Shown here in pieces: positions 52,765 to 61,244 of a stretch of DNA of 64,000 bases. The DNA is taken from the NCBI RefSeq assembly GCF_004959855.1, contig NZ_SPNT01000002.1, forward strand, positions 858,520-922,519. The letters run 5' to 3'. Below the pieces are notes generated by a model. That model worked only from the letters and a program-made list of their open reading frames with translations, made no database searches and was not told where the DNA came from. This DNA is from Nitratireductor sp. XY-223. GTDB taxonomy: Bacteria > Pseudomonadota > Alphaproteobacteria > Rhizobiales > Rhizobiaceae. The position numbers were made by a program, and so were the translations under genes. Position 1 is the first letter of the stretch. Each line of letters begins with the position of its first letter.

Positions 52765-53355
52765 CTAGTCCAGCAGCAGGCGGGCGACCACATCCAGCGC
52801 CGGTCCTTCGGACCCGCTGTTGCGCGCCGGCGCGACAATGACCGCTTCTCCCTGCCGCGGTGCGATGCCCGTCAGCGCCTCGACATTTTCGGGATGGGTG
52901 ACCATGACCTGGTTTCCGGGTCCGCGAAACTGGCGGATGATCTCGATGACCTCGTCGTTCCTGCGCGCAAGCAGGTCCGGGTCGTCCTCGACCAGGTCGA
53001 GCGCTTCAATGGGCTCGGCCTCGACATCGCGAAAGGCGTTGGCGGCGGTTTCCAGCGTGCGGCACCACTGGCTGGAATAGATCCGCGATATCGACACCGC
53101 GCGAGCGGCAAAGCGGACGCCGCGCCTGCGCGCCTGCTGGCGCCCTCGGTCGGAAAGGTTGCGCTGCGTGGTGCAGTCGTCAAGCTCGAAAAACGGCGGG
53201 TCGCCGACACCCGGAGCCAGCGCGTGGGTCAAGAGGATCGTGTAGCCGCCGGTGGCAAGTCTTGCCCAAGCCGCCTCCGTTGAACCCGCCTTGGACGCAA
53301 CAAATGAGAACAGAACAACTACAAGGGCGGCAAAGGCAGAGGGACGTCGTTTCAT
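52765..53355 (-). CDS. histidine phosphatase family protein with altered RHG motif
   Basis: TILLTHALAPGVGDPPFFELDDCTTQRNLSDRGRQQAR, YSSQWCRTLETA; Thr replaces the Arg before the catalytic His. Confidence 0.75.
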   Translation of the reverse strand: MKRRPSAFAALVVVLFSFVASKAGSTEAAWARLATGGYTILLTHALAPGVGDPPFFELDDCTTQRNLSDRGRQQARRRGVRFAARAVSISRIYSSQWCRTLETAANAFRDVEAEPIEALDLVEDDPDLLARRNDEVIEIIRQFRGPGNQVMVTHPENVEALTGIAPRQGEAVIVAPARNSGSEGPALDVVARLLLD

Positions 53356-53398
53356 ACAGCGGCTCCGATACCGAATATACTAGGAGTTTAATCGGCAA

Positions 53399-54793
53399 AT
53401 GAAAGAGGTACAGACAATAGGTGTGCTGCCGCTCGGTCGGCCGACATTCGATGTCGCCTTTGCCGAAGAGAAACTCGCCGCCATGTTGAACGCTCTTGCC
53501 GCAACGGGCAAGTCACTGATTGGCCCGCGCAAACTGCTGATGGACAGCAACGAGACGGAGGCGGCGATCGACAGCATGGCGGCGGCCGCGCCGGATGCCG
53601 TCCTGATCCTGCAGGTCACCTTCACCGACGCGGTCGCAACGATGCGTATCGCCGGGGTCTTCGACACGCCGATCGCCATCTGGGCGGTGCCCGAACCGCG
53701 GCTTGGCGGACGCCTGCGGCTCAACGCGTTTTGCGGCCTCAATCTCGCATCCCATGCGCTCGGACGCGCGCAGCGGGCGTTCTCCTGGATTTATGCGAAT
53801 CCGGACAGCGAACATATCGGCTCGGAACTTGAAACACTGTTTGACGGCACGCGGCAGACGAAGCCCCTTCCCGAAACCCCGCCCAGTGGCGGCAGCGAGG
53901 CCGGGCGGCAGATCGCGGCCGGACTCGGCGGCAAGCGCATCGGCCGCATTGGTGCCCATCCGGATGGTTTCGATACCTGCCGTTACGATGCCGATCGGCT
54001 GCGCAATCTCGGCATCGAGGTCGACGAACTGACGCTGCAGGACCTGTTCGATGCCGCGAAAAAGGTGCCGGATGCGGAACTTGCCGGTATTCGCGAAGCG
54101 GCGGAATCGGACCTTGAGGGTCTCGACGATGTCGATCAACAGGAGCTCGACCGGTCGCTGCGCCTGAAGGCGGCGATCGAGGTGCTCCGGGGCCGGGGCA
54201 AATACGATGCCTTCGCGATCCGCTGCTGGCCCGAAACCTTCACCGAGTATGGCGGCGCTGTGTGCGGGCCGGTTTCGATGATGGGCGAGGTGCGCGTTCC
54301 CTGCGCCTGCGAGGCGGATGTCTACGGCGCGGTCACGCAAATGCTGCTTCAGACGGTGGCCGACGCACCTGTTTTCCTGGTGGATCTCGTCGATATGGAC
54401 CCGATCGGCGACACCGGCGTTGTCTGGCACTGCGGCCAGGCACCGGTGTCGATGGCGGATCCCGCGAAAAGGCCGGAGGCGACGATCCACACCAACCGCA
54501 AGATGCCGCTGCTCTACCAGTTCAAGCTGAAACCCGGGCGCGTCACTTTCATGCGACTGAGCCAGGCACGCGGTGGCCAGGCGATGATTGTCGCCGCCGG
54601 CGAGGTGCTCGATCAGCCGATGGCCTTTACCGGGACATCGGGTGTCGTTCGTTTCGACCGGCCGGTTAAGGAAGTCCTTCCGGATATCATGGACGCAGGC
54701 CTCGAGCACCACATGGCGCTGGCCTATGGCGACCACGGCGAAACACTTCTTGATGTGGCCTCGGCACTCGATCTGCCCGTCATCCGACTTTGA
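53399..54793 (+). CDS. L-fucose/L-arabinose isomerase-like family protein
   Basis: 464 aa; IGVLPLGRPTFDVAFAEEKLAAMLNAL, AFAIRCWPETFTEYGGAVCGPVSMMGEVRVPCACEADVYGAVTQMLLQ. Confidence 0.75.
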   Translation: MKEVQTIGVLPLGRPTFDVAFAEEKLAAMLNALAATGKSLIGPRKLLMDSNETEAAIDSMAAAAPDAVLILQVTFTDAVATMRIAGVFDTPIAIWAVPEPRLGGRLRLNAFCGLNLASHALGRAQRAFSWIYANPDSEHIGSELETLFDGTRQTKPLPETPPSGGSEAGRQIAAGLGGKRIGRIGAHPDGFDTCRYDADRLRNLGIEVDELTLQDLFDAAKKVPDAELAGIREAAESDLEGLDDVDQQELDRSLRLKAAIEVLRGRGKYDAFAIRCWPETFTEYGGAVCGPVSMMGEVRVPCACEADVYGAVTQMLLQTVADAPVFLVDLVDMDPIGDTGVVWHCGQAPVSMADPAKRPEATIHTNRKMPLLYQFKLKPGRVTFMRLSQARGGQAMIVAAGEVLDQPMAFTGTSGVVRFDRPVKEVLPDIMDAGLEHHMALAYGDHGETLLDVASALDLPVIRL

Positions 54794-54806
54794 GAGCAAC
54801 GAACAG

Positions 54807-55892
54807 ATGAGCACTATACGCTACGCAATAATCGGCTCGGGCATGATGGGGCAGGAGCATATCAGGAACCTCGCCCTCATCGACGGTACGCAGGTCAGCG
54901 CCGTCGCCGATCCGAACAGCGAGATGCGCCGGCGGGCGGCGGAACTGGCCGGACCCGGCTGCGCGGCGTTCGATCATCACGGCGCGCTGCTCGCGGCGGG
55001 CGGCTTCGACGCGCTGGTCGTCGCCGCGCCCAACCATTTGCATCGGCCGATCCTCGACGATGTCCTGAAGGTGGATGTTCCGCTGCTTGTCGAAAAGCCG
55101 CTCGGCCTCGACGGGCCGCAATGCCGTGAAATCATGGCGACCGCGAACGGGCGGCGCGCACCGGTTTGGGTGGCGATGGAATACCGCTACATGCCGCCGA
55201 TCGCCCGGCTGCTCGACGAAGTGCGCAAGGGATCGGCCGGGGTTCCGAGAATGATCGCCATTCGCGAACACCGGTTTCCGTTCCTGAGCAAGGTCGGTGA
55301 CTGGAACCGCTTCCAGGACCAGACCGGCGGCACGATGATCGAAAAATGCTGCCACTTCTTCGACCTGATGCGACTCGTCTCCGGCTCCGAGGCCGTCCGG
55401 GTCTATGCGTCCGGTGGCATGGACGTCAATTTCCGCGACGAGACCTTCGGCGGCCGCAAGGCTGACATTCTCGACAATGCATTCGTGATCGTCGATTTCG
55501 AAAACGGCATGCGCGCAATGCTGGATCTGTGCATGTTCGCGGAGGGCGCCTACTGGCAGGAAACTGTCAGCGTGACCGGAGACAAGGCGCGCATCGACGC
55601 CCATGTTCCGGGACCGGCCCGTTTCTCCACTGACGGGCGCGAACGCCACGCCAGGCTGGTGATCTCACCGCGCGACACGAAGGCGCCCGTCAGCGAGGAC
55701 ATCGTGACGGACGAGGCGATCCTGTCCGCCGGCGACCACCATGGTTCCACCTTCTACCAGCACGAGAGATTCGCACGGATCGTCCGTGAAGGCGGTTTGC
55801 CGGAAGTTTCGATGGATGACGGCGCGCGGGCGGTCGAGATCGGCGCGGCGGCGGAAGAATCCGCGAAAACGGGAATGCCGGTGACGCTCTAG
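54807..55892 (+). CDS. Gfo/Idh/MocA family oxidoreductase
   Basis: IRYAIIGSGMMGQEHIRNLALIDGTQVSAVADP, VVAAPNHLHRPI, LLVEKPLG. Confidence 0.92.
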   Translation: MSTIRYAIIGSGMMGQEHIRNLALIDGTQVSAVADPNSEMRRRAAELAGPGCAAFDHHGALLAAGGFDALVVAAPNHLHRPILDDVLKVDVPLLVEKPLGLDGPQCREIMATANGRRAPVWVAMEYRYMPPIARLLDEVRKGSAGVPRMIAIREHRFPFLSKVGDWNRFQDQTGGTMIEKCCHFFDLMRLVSGSEAVRVYASGGMDVNFRDETFGGRKADILDNAFVIVDFENGMRAMLDLCMFAEGAYWQETVSVTGDKARIDAHVPGPARFSTDGRERHARLVISPRDTKAPVSEDIVTDEAILSAGDHHGSTFYQHERFARIVREGGLPEVSMDDGARAVEIGAAAEESAKTGMPVTL

Positions 55893-55899
55893 AAAATTG

Positions 55900-56634
55900 T
55901 CACGGCAGGCTGACGGTATAGTGCATGGCGCCGGTCAGGCAGCGCGATGTGCGCAACTCCACCGCCTTGCCCTCGAGGTCGCGGGCTATGCGGGTGATCA
56001 GCAGCAGCGGTTCGCCGACCCCGCAGCCGAGCGCGGCCGAATCGCGCTCGTCGCACAGGATCGCCTTGAGTTTCTCATCGGCCTTGGCGATGGTGATCCC
56101 CCAGCGGGTGGAGTACAGCCGGTAGATGTTGTTCGGAATCTCCGACAATTGTCCAAATCCGGGGTAGATGGCCGAGGGAATGGTGATCGTCTCGGCGATC
56201 ACCGAACTGCCGGCCATCAGGCGCACCCGCTCGATGCGCCAGACCGGATCGTTCGGAGCGATCGCCAGCGCCTCGGCTTCCTCGCGGCTGGCCGGTTCCT
56301 GCGACGAACACAAAAGGCGCGAATCGGGAAAGCTGTCTTCATCGCGCTTGTCGTCCGACGTCAGCCGGAAAAACTGGAACAGGATGCGCGCGTCCTCCGG
56401 CTCCGCGACGAAGGTGCCGCGGCCCTGCTGGCGCACGAGCAGGCTCTCGGCCGTCATCGCGTCGAGCGCCTTGCGGACAGTGCCCTGGCTCACTTTCAAT
56501 TCGCGGGCGAGGTCCTGTTCGCTCGGGATGTTCGTGCCCGGTTGCCATGTGCCGTCCACAAGGCGGCGGATGAGCTGGTCCTTGACCTGTGCGTAGAGCG
56601 GCTTGAAGCCGATATTCGTGTCGGTATCCTGCAA
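55900..56634 (-). CDS. GntR family regulator with UTRA domain (HutC type), candidate regulator of the sulfonate locus
   Basis: PLYAQVKDQLIRRLVDGTWQPGTNIPSEQDLARELKVSQGTVRKALDAMTAESLLVRQQGRGTFV plus UTRA; TTG start inferred. Confidence 0.88.
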   Translation of the reverse strand: MQDTDTNIGFKPLYAQVKDQLIRRLVDGTWQPGTNIPSEQDLARELKVSQGTVRKALDAMTAESLLVRQQGRGTFVAEPEDARILFQFFRLTSDDKRDEDSFPDSRLLCSSQEPASREEAEALAIAPNDPVWRIERVRLMAGSSVIAETITIPSAIYPGFGQLSEIPNNIYRLYSTRWGITIAKADEKLKAILCDERDSAALGCGVGEPLLLITRIARDLEGKAVELRTSRCLTGAMHYTVSLP

Positions 56635-56698
56635 TGGCGGCCCCTTGATTTGCGTGTCTTTGTTTAGCCCGATCCGGTTGACAACGCCAGCATGTTGT

Positions 56699-56720
56699 AT
56701 CTTATATAATATATAAGACT
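56699..56720. promoter_or_regulatory. operator site D between the GntR gene and suyA
   Basis: ATCTTATATAATATATAAGACT, near-palindrome of two half-sites; TTGACA at 56678. Confidence 0.7.
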
Positions 56721-56763
56721 TGGCGCGAGAGCGCCGAGATTTCTGGCTATTTTGGAGGCAAGC

Positions 56764-57051
56764 GTGAGTATCCCGCAACTGCTGGTGCACGACCGCAAGG
56801 ACAATGTCGGTGTTGTCGTTGTGGAAAATCTGACCGCCGGCACGAACATGACCTGTGTCGTGACCGAGGACGATTCGGATTTTGAACTGACATGCAACGA
56901 TGACGTTCCCATCGGCCACAAGGTGGCGCTCCAGGATTTTTCCGTCGGCGACACGATCATCAAATATGGCGAAGACATCGGCAAGGTCGTCGCGGCCGTC
57001 AAGAAAGGCGGCCATGTCCACACCCACAACCTGAAAACCAAGCGCTGGTAG
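56764..57051 (+). CDS. suyA: (R)-sulfolactate sulfo-lyase small subunit (UxaA/SAF domain)
   Basis: 95 aa; [28 protein letters not shown]...[30 protein letters not shown]; immediately precedes suyB. Confidence 0.82.
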   Translation: MSIPQLLVHDRKDNVGVVVVENLTAGTNMTCVVTEDDSDFELTCNDDVPIGHKVALQDFSVGDTIIKYGEDIGKVVAAVKKGGHVHTHNLKTKRW

Positions 57052-57061
57052 GAGGCTGAAC

Positions 57062-58228
57062 ATGTCGCGAACGATCATGGCGTACCGGCGTGAAAACGGC
57101 CGGGTCGGTGTGCGCAATCACGTTGTCATCCTGCCGCTCGACGATATCTCGAACGCGGCCTGCGAGGCGGTTGCGAACAACATCAAGGGTACGATGGCGC
57201 TGCCGCATTCCTACGGCCGGCTGCAGTTCGGCGAGGATCTCGACCTGCATTTCCGCACGATGATCGGCACCGGGGCCAATCCCAATGTGGCGGCGGTCGT
57301 CGTTATCGGCATCGAGCCGGAATGGACGAAGGTTGTTGTCGACGGCATCGCCGAGACCGGAAAGCCGGTGACCGGCCTTTCCATCGAGCAGAACGGCGAT
57401 ATCGCAACCGTTGCGGCGGCCTCGCGCATTGCCAAGGACTATGTGCACTGGGCGACCGAGCTGCAGCGCGAGGCATGCGACATCTCCGAATTGTGGATCT
57501 CGACCAAATGCGGCGAGAGCGACACCACCACGGGCCTGTCCTCATGCCCGACGGTCGGCAACATGTACGACAAGCTGTTGCCGGAAGGGATCTACGGCTG
57601 CTTCGGCGAGACCTCGGAAATCACCGGCGCCGAGCATCTTTGCGCCGAGCGTGCCGCCAATCCGGAGGCCGGCGAGAAGTTCATGCGGATCTGGCAGGCG
57701 TACCAGGACGACGTGATCGAGGCGCACAAGACGTCGGACCTTTCCGACAGCCAGCCGACCAAGGGCAATATCCTCGGCGGGCTGACGACGATCGAGGAAA
57801 AGGCGCTCGGAAACCTCGAGAAGATCGGCCGCACGTCACGCTATATCGACGCGCTCGGGCCTGCGGAAAAGCCGCAGATGGGCAACGGGCTCTACTTCAT
57901 GGACACATCGTCCGCCGCTGCCGAATGCGTGACGCTGATGGCGGCCGCCGGTTATGTCATCCATACCTTCCCGACGGGGCAGGGCAATGTCGTCGGCAAC
58001 CCGATCGTGCCGGTTATCAAGATCTCCGGCAATCCGCGGACCTTGCGTACGATGAGCGAGCACATCGATGTCGACGTGACGGGTGTCCTGCGGCGCGACA
58101 TGACCATCGACCAGGCCGGCGATGCGCTGATCGACATGATCGCGCGCACGGCCAACGGGCGCAACACGGCTGCCGAGGCGCTGGGCCACCGCGAATTCGT
58201 GATGACCAAGCTTTACCGAAGCGCCTGA
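57062..58228 (+). CDS. suyB: (R)-sulfolactate sulfo-lyase large subunit (UxaA C-terminal family)
   Basis: 388 aa; [120 protein letters not shown]. Confidence 0.85.
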   Translation: MSRTIMAYRRENGRVGVRNHVVILPLDDISNAACEAVANNIKGTMALPHSYGRLQFGEDLDLHFRTMIGTGANPNVAAVVVIGIEPEWTKVVVDGIAETGKPVTGLSIEQNGDIATVAAASRIAKDYVHWATELQREACDISELWISTKCGESDTTTGLSSCPTVGNMYDKLLPEGIYGCFGETSEITGAEHLCAERAANPEAGEKFMRIWQAYQDDVIEAHKTSDLSDSQPTKGNILGGLTTIEEKALGNLEKIGRTSRYIDALGPAEKPQMGNGLYFMDTSSAAAECVTLMAAAGYVIHTFPTGQGNVVGNPIVPVIKISGNPRTLRTMSEHIDVDVTGVLRRDMTIDQAGDALIDMIARTANGRNTAAEALGHREFVMTKLYRSA

Positions 58229-58276
58229 TCCGTGAGACAGTCGCGCCGCGCCGGTGTCGACTTGCTGGAAAACCCG

Positions 58277-59212
58277 ATGGCCAAAATCGTTATCACCGAA
58301 TTCATGGATGACGCGGCTGTGGCTGCGCTGGCGCAGCGTCACGAAACCCATTACGACCAGGGGCTTGCGGACCGCCGGGAGGAGATCGTTGCGCTCGCCG
58401 CGGATGCCGCCGCTCTCATCGTGCGCAACCGCACGCAGGTGAATGCCGGGCTGCTCGACGCGGCGCCGGGTCTCAAATGCGTCGGGCGGCTGGGAGTCGG
58501 CCTCGACAATATCGACCTGGATGCCTGCAAGGAACGCGGTGTCGCCGTCTATCCGGCGACGGGTGCTAACAATGCGAGCGTTGCCGAATATGTCATCGCC
58601 AACGCCATGCTGCTTTTGCGCGGTGCCTATCAGTCAACCGAGGCAATGCTTCGCGGCGACTGGCCGCGCCAGGATCTGATGGGCCGCGAGCTCGCGGGCC
58701 ACACATTGGGACTGGTCGGATTCGGCGCGATCGCCCGCGAGGTGGCGGTGCGCGCCGGCGTGCTCGGCATGGACATCGTGGCGCACGATCCGCACCTGAT
58801 GGCCGACGATCCGGGCTGGCAGATCGCCCGCAACGTGTCGCTGGACGGTCTTCTGGAACTGGCCGACGTCATCAGCCTGCACACGCCGCTCAACGATGCG
58901 ACACGGCACATGATCGATGCGGACGCGCTCAACAAGATGAAAGCGGATGCGATCATCATCAATGCCGCGCGCGGCGGCGTGATCGACGAGGAGGCGCTGG
59001 CCTCGGCGCTGGCCCACGGCCGGATCGGCGGCGCGGCGCTGGACGTCTTCGATACCGAGCCGCTGACCGCGGAGGCCGCGATGAAATTCAGCGGCCTGAA
59101 AAACATCGTCCTGACGCCGCATATCGCAGGCGTGACCAAGGAATCGAACATCCGCGTCAGCGCGTTGACCGCGCAGAACGTCCTCAACCATCTCGCAGGG
59201 GCGGGGTCCTGA
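58277..59212 (+). CDS. slcC: D-2-hydroxyacid dehydrogenase, probable (S)-sulfolactate dehydrogenase
   Basis: KIVITEFMDDAAVAAL, VGRLGVGLDNIDLDACKERGVAVYPATGANNASVAEYVIANAMLLLRGAY, LTPHIAGVTKESNIRVS; context with suyAB and comC. Confidence 0.8.
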   Translation: MAKIVITEFMDDAAVAALAQRHETHYDQGLADRREEIVALAADAAALIVRNRTQVNAGLLDAAPGLKCVGRLGVGLDNIDLDACKERGVAVYPATGANNASVAEYVIANAMLLLRGAYQSTEAMLRGDWPRQDLMGRELAGHTLGLVGFGAIAREVAVRAGVLGMDIVAHDPHLMADDPGWQIARNVSLDGLLELADVISLHTPLNDATRHMIDADALNKMKADAIIINAARGGVIDEEALASALAHGRIGGAALDVFDTEPLTAEAAMKFSGLKNIVLTPHIAGVTKESNIRVSALTAQNVLNHLAGAGS

Positions 59213-60219
59213 TGGCGCAGACGGGCGAACGGCTCAGCACCGATGCGGTGCACACGCTGATCAGCGGCGCGCTGAAGCGGAGCAACACATCACAGAGGAA
59301 TGCCGCGCGCGTCGCCGATGCGCTGCTTGCGGCGGAACTTGCCGGGCAAAGGGGCCACGGACTGCGCCGGGTTCCGACCTACGCGGCACAGGCAGCCGCC
59401 GGCAAGGTCGACGGCCACGCCGATCCGAGCCTCGAACAGCACAGGCCCGGCGCCGCGCTTGTCGATGCCGCGAACGGTTTCGCCTATCCCGCCATTGCGC
59501 TTGCAGACGACTGGCTGGCGGAAACCTGTCCGGTGCAGGGCATTGCCGTGGCCGGAATCACCCGCTCGCACCATTGCGGCGTTGCCGGCGTCATCGTGGA
59601 AAAGCTGGCCGAGCGCGGGCTTGTTGCCATGCTCTTTGCCAACACGCCGGCGGCGATGGCGCCCTGGGGCGGTAAGCGCGCCCTTTACGGAACGAACCCG
59701 ATCGCGTTCTCGGCACCGCTCGCCGACGGCGATCCGATCACCGTCGATATTTCCCTGTCGCGTGTGGCACGCGGCAAGATCATGGCGGCCAACCAGAGCG
59801 GCGATCCCATCCCCGAAGGATGGGCGTTCGATGCCGACGGCGCGCCGACGACCGACGCGACGGCGGCGCTCGCCGGAACGATGGCGCCGCTGGGCGATGC
59901 CAAGGGGACGGTCCTGGCGTTGATGGTCGAACTGCTGTGTGCCGGTCTGACCGGCGCCAATTACAGCTATGAGCAGACCTCGTTCCTGAATGCCGAGGGC
60001 GGACCGCCGGGCGCGGGGCAGACGCTCATAGCCATGGACCCGGGTCTTTTCGGCAAGGACGCGCGGGCGCGATTCGGGATCATGGCCGGAATGATCGCGG
60101 AGACCGAGGGCGCCCGGCTGCCGGGCCGCCGGCGGCAGGCGCTGCGTGCCGAACTCATTGCCAACGGCATTCCTGTCGATCCTGGACTGCTGGCCGACAT
60201 CGAGGCGATCGGGACCTGA
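59212..60219 (+). CDS. comC: Ldh-family (malate/L-lactate/sulfolactate) dehydrogenase, probable (R)-sulfolactate dehydrogenase
   Basis: GHGLRRVPTYAAQAAAGKVDG, ITRSHHCGVAGVIVEKLAERGLVAMLFANTPAAMAPWGGKRALYGTNPIAFSAP; overlaps slcC. Confidence 0.8.
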   Translation: MAQTGERLSTDAVHTLISGALKRSNTSQRNAARVADALLAAELAGQRGHGLRRVPTYAAQAAAGKVDGHADPSLEQHRPGAALVDAANGFAYPAIALADDWLAETCPVQGIAVAGITRSHHCGVAGVIVEKLAERGLVAMLFANTPAAMAPWGGKRALYGTNPIAFSAPLADGDPITVDISLSRVARGKIMAANQSGDPIPEGWAFDADGAPTTDATAALAGTMAPLGDAKGTVLALMVELLCAGLTGANYSYEQTSFLNAEGGPPGAGQTLIAMDPGLFGKDARARFGIMAGMIAETEGARLPGRRRQALRAELIANGIPVDPGLLADIEAIGT

Positions 60220-60228
60220 ATACCGCGC

Positions 60229-61062
60229 TCAGGCGGCAAGCGGCAGACGGATCTCGGTCAAAAGGTCCTCAGGCTTGGTGTCGGCCGGATCGTTGAGATA
60301 AACCTCGTAGCAGGGAGCGTCCGCCGGCTCTCGGCCCGAGCCCGGTAGCCAGTGGCCGAACAGATGATCGTAGGCGACCCGGATGTCCCCATAGGGGCCC
60401 TTATAGGTCAGGACCGCGCAGTCGCCGCCGTCAAGGATCACGTCGTCAAGGCCCTTCGGCAGCATTGTGTCGTCTGACACGATGAAGCCCGCACAACTTT
60501 TCAGATCGGCTTCCGCAACCACATTCGGATCATCGTAGTGGACGGCGGCAATGCCGCGTATGTTCGATCCAAGCTCCGGTGCGAAGGTCCACAATTTCCG
60601 GAAGCACGGGCCGATCCCCGCGTAGGGGCCCTGATGGTGCAGTGCGGCGAGGCGCTGGATTTCGGTTTTCCTGATTTCAACATCGAACATTTTGCTGTCT
60701 CCTTTCGAAAGTGCGTTGACGGTAGGGGCCGGAAAGCCCTCCATGCGGAACGATCGGGGAGAAACGCCATATTGATCCTGGAAGGCGCGCGAGAAGCTGT
60801 TCACATTGGGATAGCCTACTTTCGCCGCAATGGCGGCGACCGGCCAGTCCTTGCCGATGAGCCACAAGGCGGCCCTGTAGAGCCGAAGACGGCGAACGGC
60901 CTGGGCGCAGGTCTCGCCGGTCATGGCGTGGAACACCCGGTGCCAGTGAAACCTGGACATGGCCGCCACATCCGCAAGCGCGTCCAGCGACAGGTCGCCG
61001 GCGGGATTGTCATGAATATATTTCAAGACGCGCATGATGCGCTTGTCGTAGTCGGTCGACAC
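60229..61062 (-). CDS. AraC family regulator with GyrI-like effector domain
   Basis: MSRFHWHRVFHAMTGETCAQAVRRLRLYRAALWLI HTH; C-terminal GyrI-like domain. Confidence 0.9.
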   Translation of the reverse strand: MSTDYDKRIMRVLKYIHDNPAGDLSLDALADVAAMSRFHWHRVFHAMTGETCAQAVRRLRLYRAALWLIGKDWPVAAIAAKVGYPNVNSFSRAFQDQYGVSPRSFRMEGFPAPTVNALSKGDSKMFDVEIRKTEIQRLAALHHQGPYAGIGPCFRKLWTFAPELGSNIRGIAAVHYDDPNVVAEADLKSCAGFIVSDDTMLPKGLDDVILDGGDCAVLTYKGPYGDIRVAYDHLFGHWLPGSGREPADAPCYEVYLNDPADTKPEDLLTEIRLPLAA

Positions 61063-61244
61063 CGGTCACTCCCGATTCATTCCGGCGTCACCATGCCCCA
61101 AAGGCAATCCGCAAATCTTGCTGAATTGGCGGTTGCGCTGCGGGTTCGGCACGCCGCTTGTCGCAGGCCGAAAGCCGGCGTACTGACTGTCATGTATTTT
61201 TCACAAATCGCGGGCATGGAGGATAAAATCCATGCGAGGCGTCC

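Noticed and set aside
56764-58228. Altronate dehydratase (uxaA) interpretation of the split pair
   Set aside because: The sequences and the slcC-comC context fit SuyAB better, and no uronate pathway genes (uxaB/uxaC/uxuA) are present.
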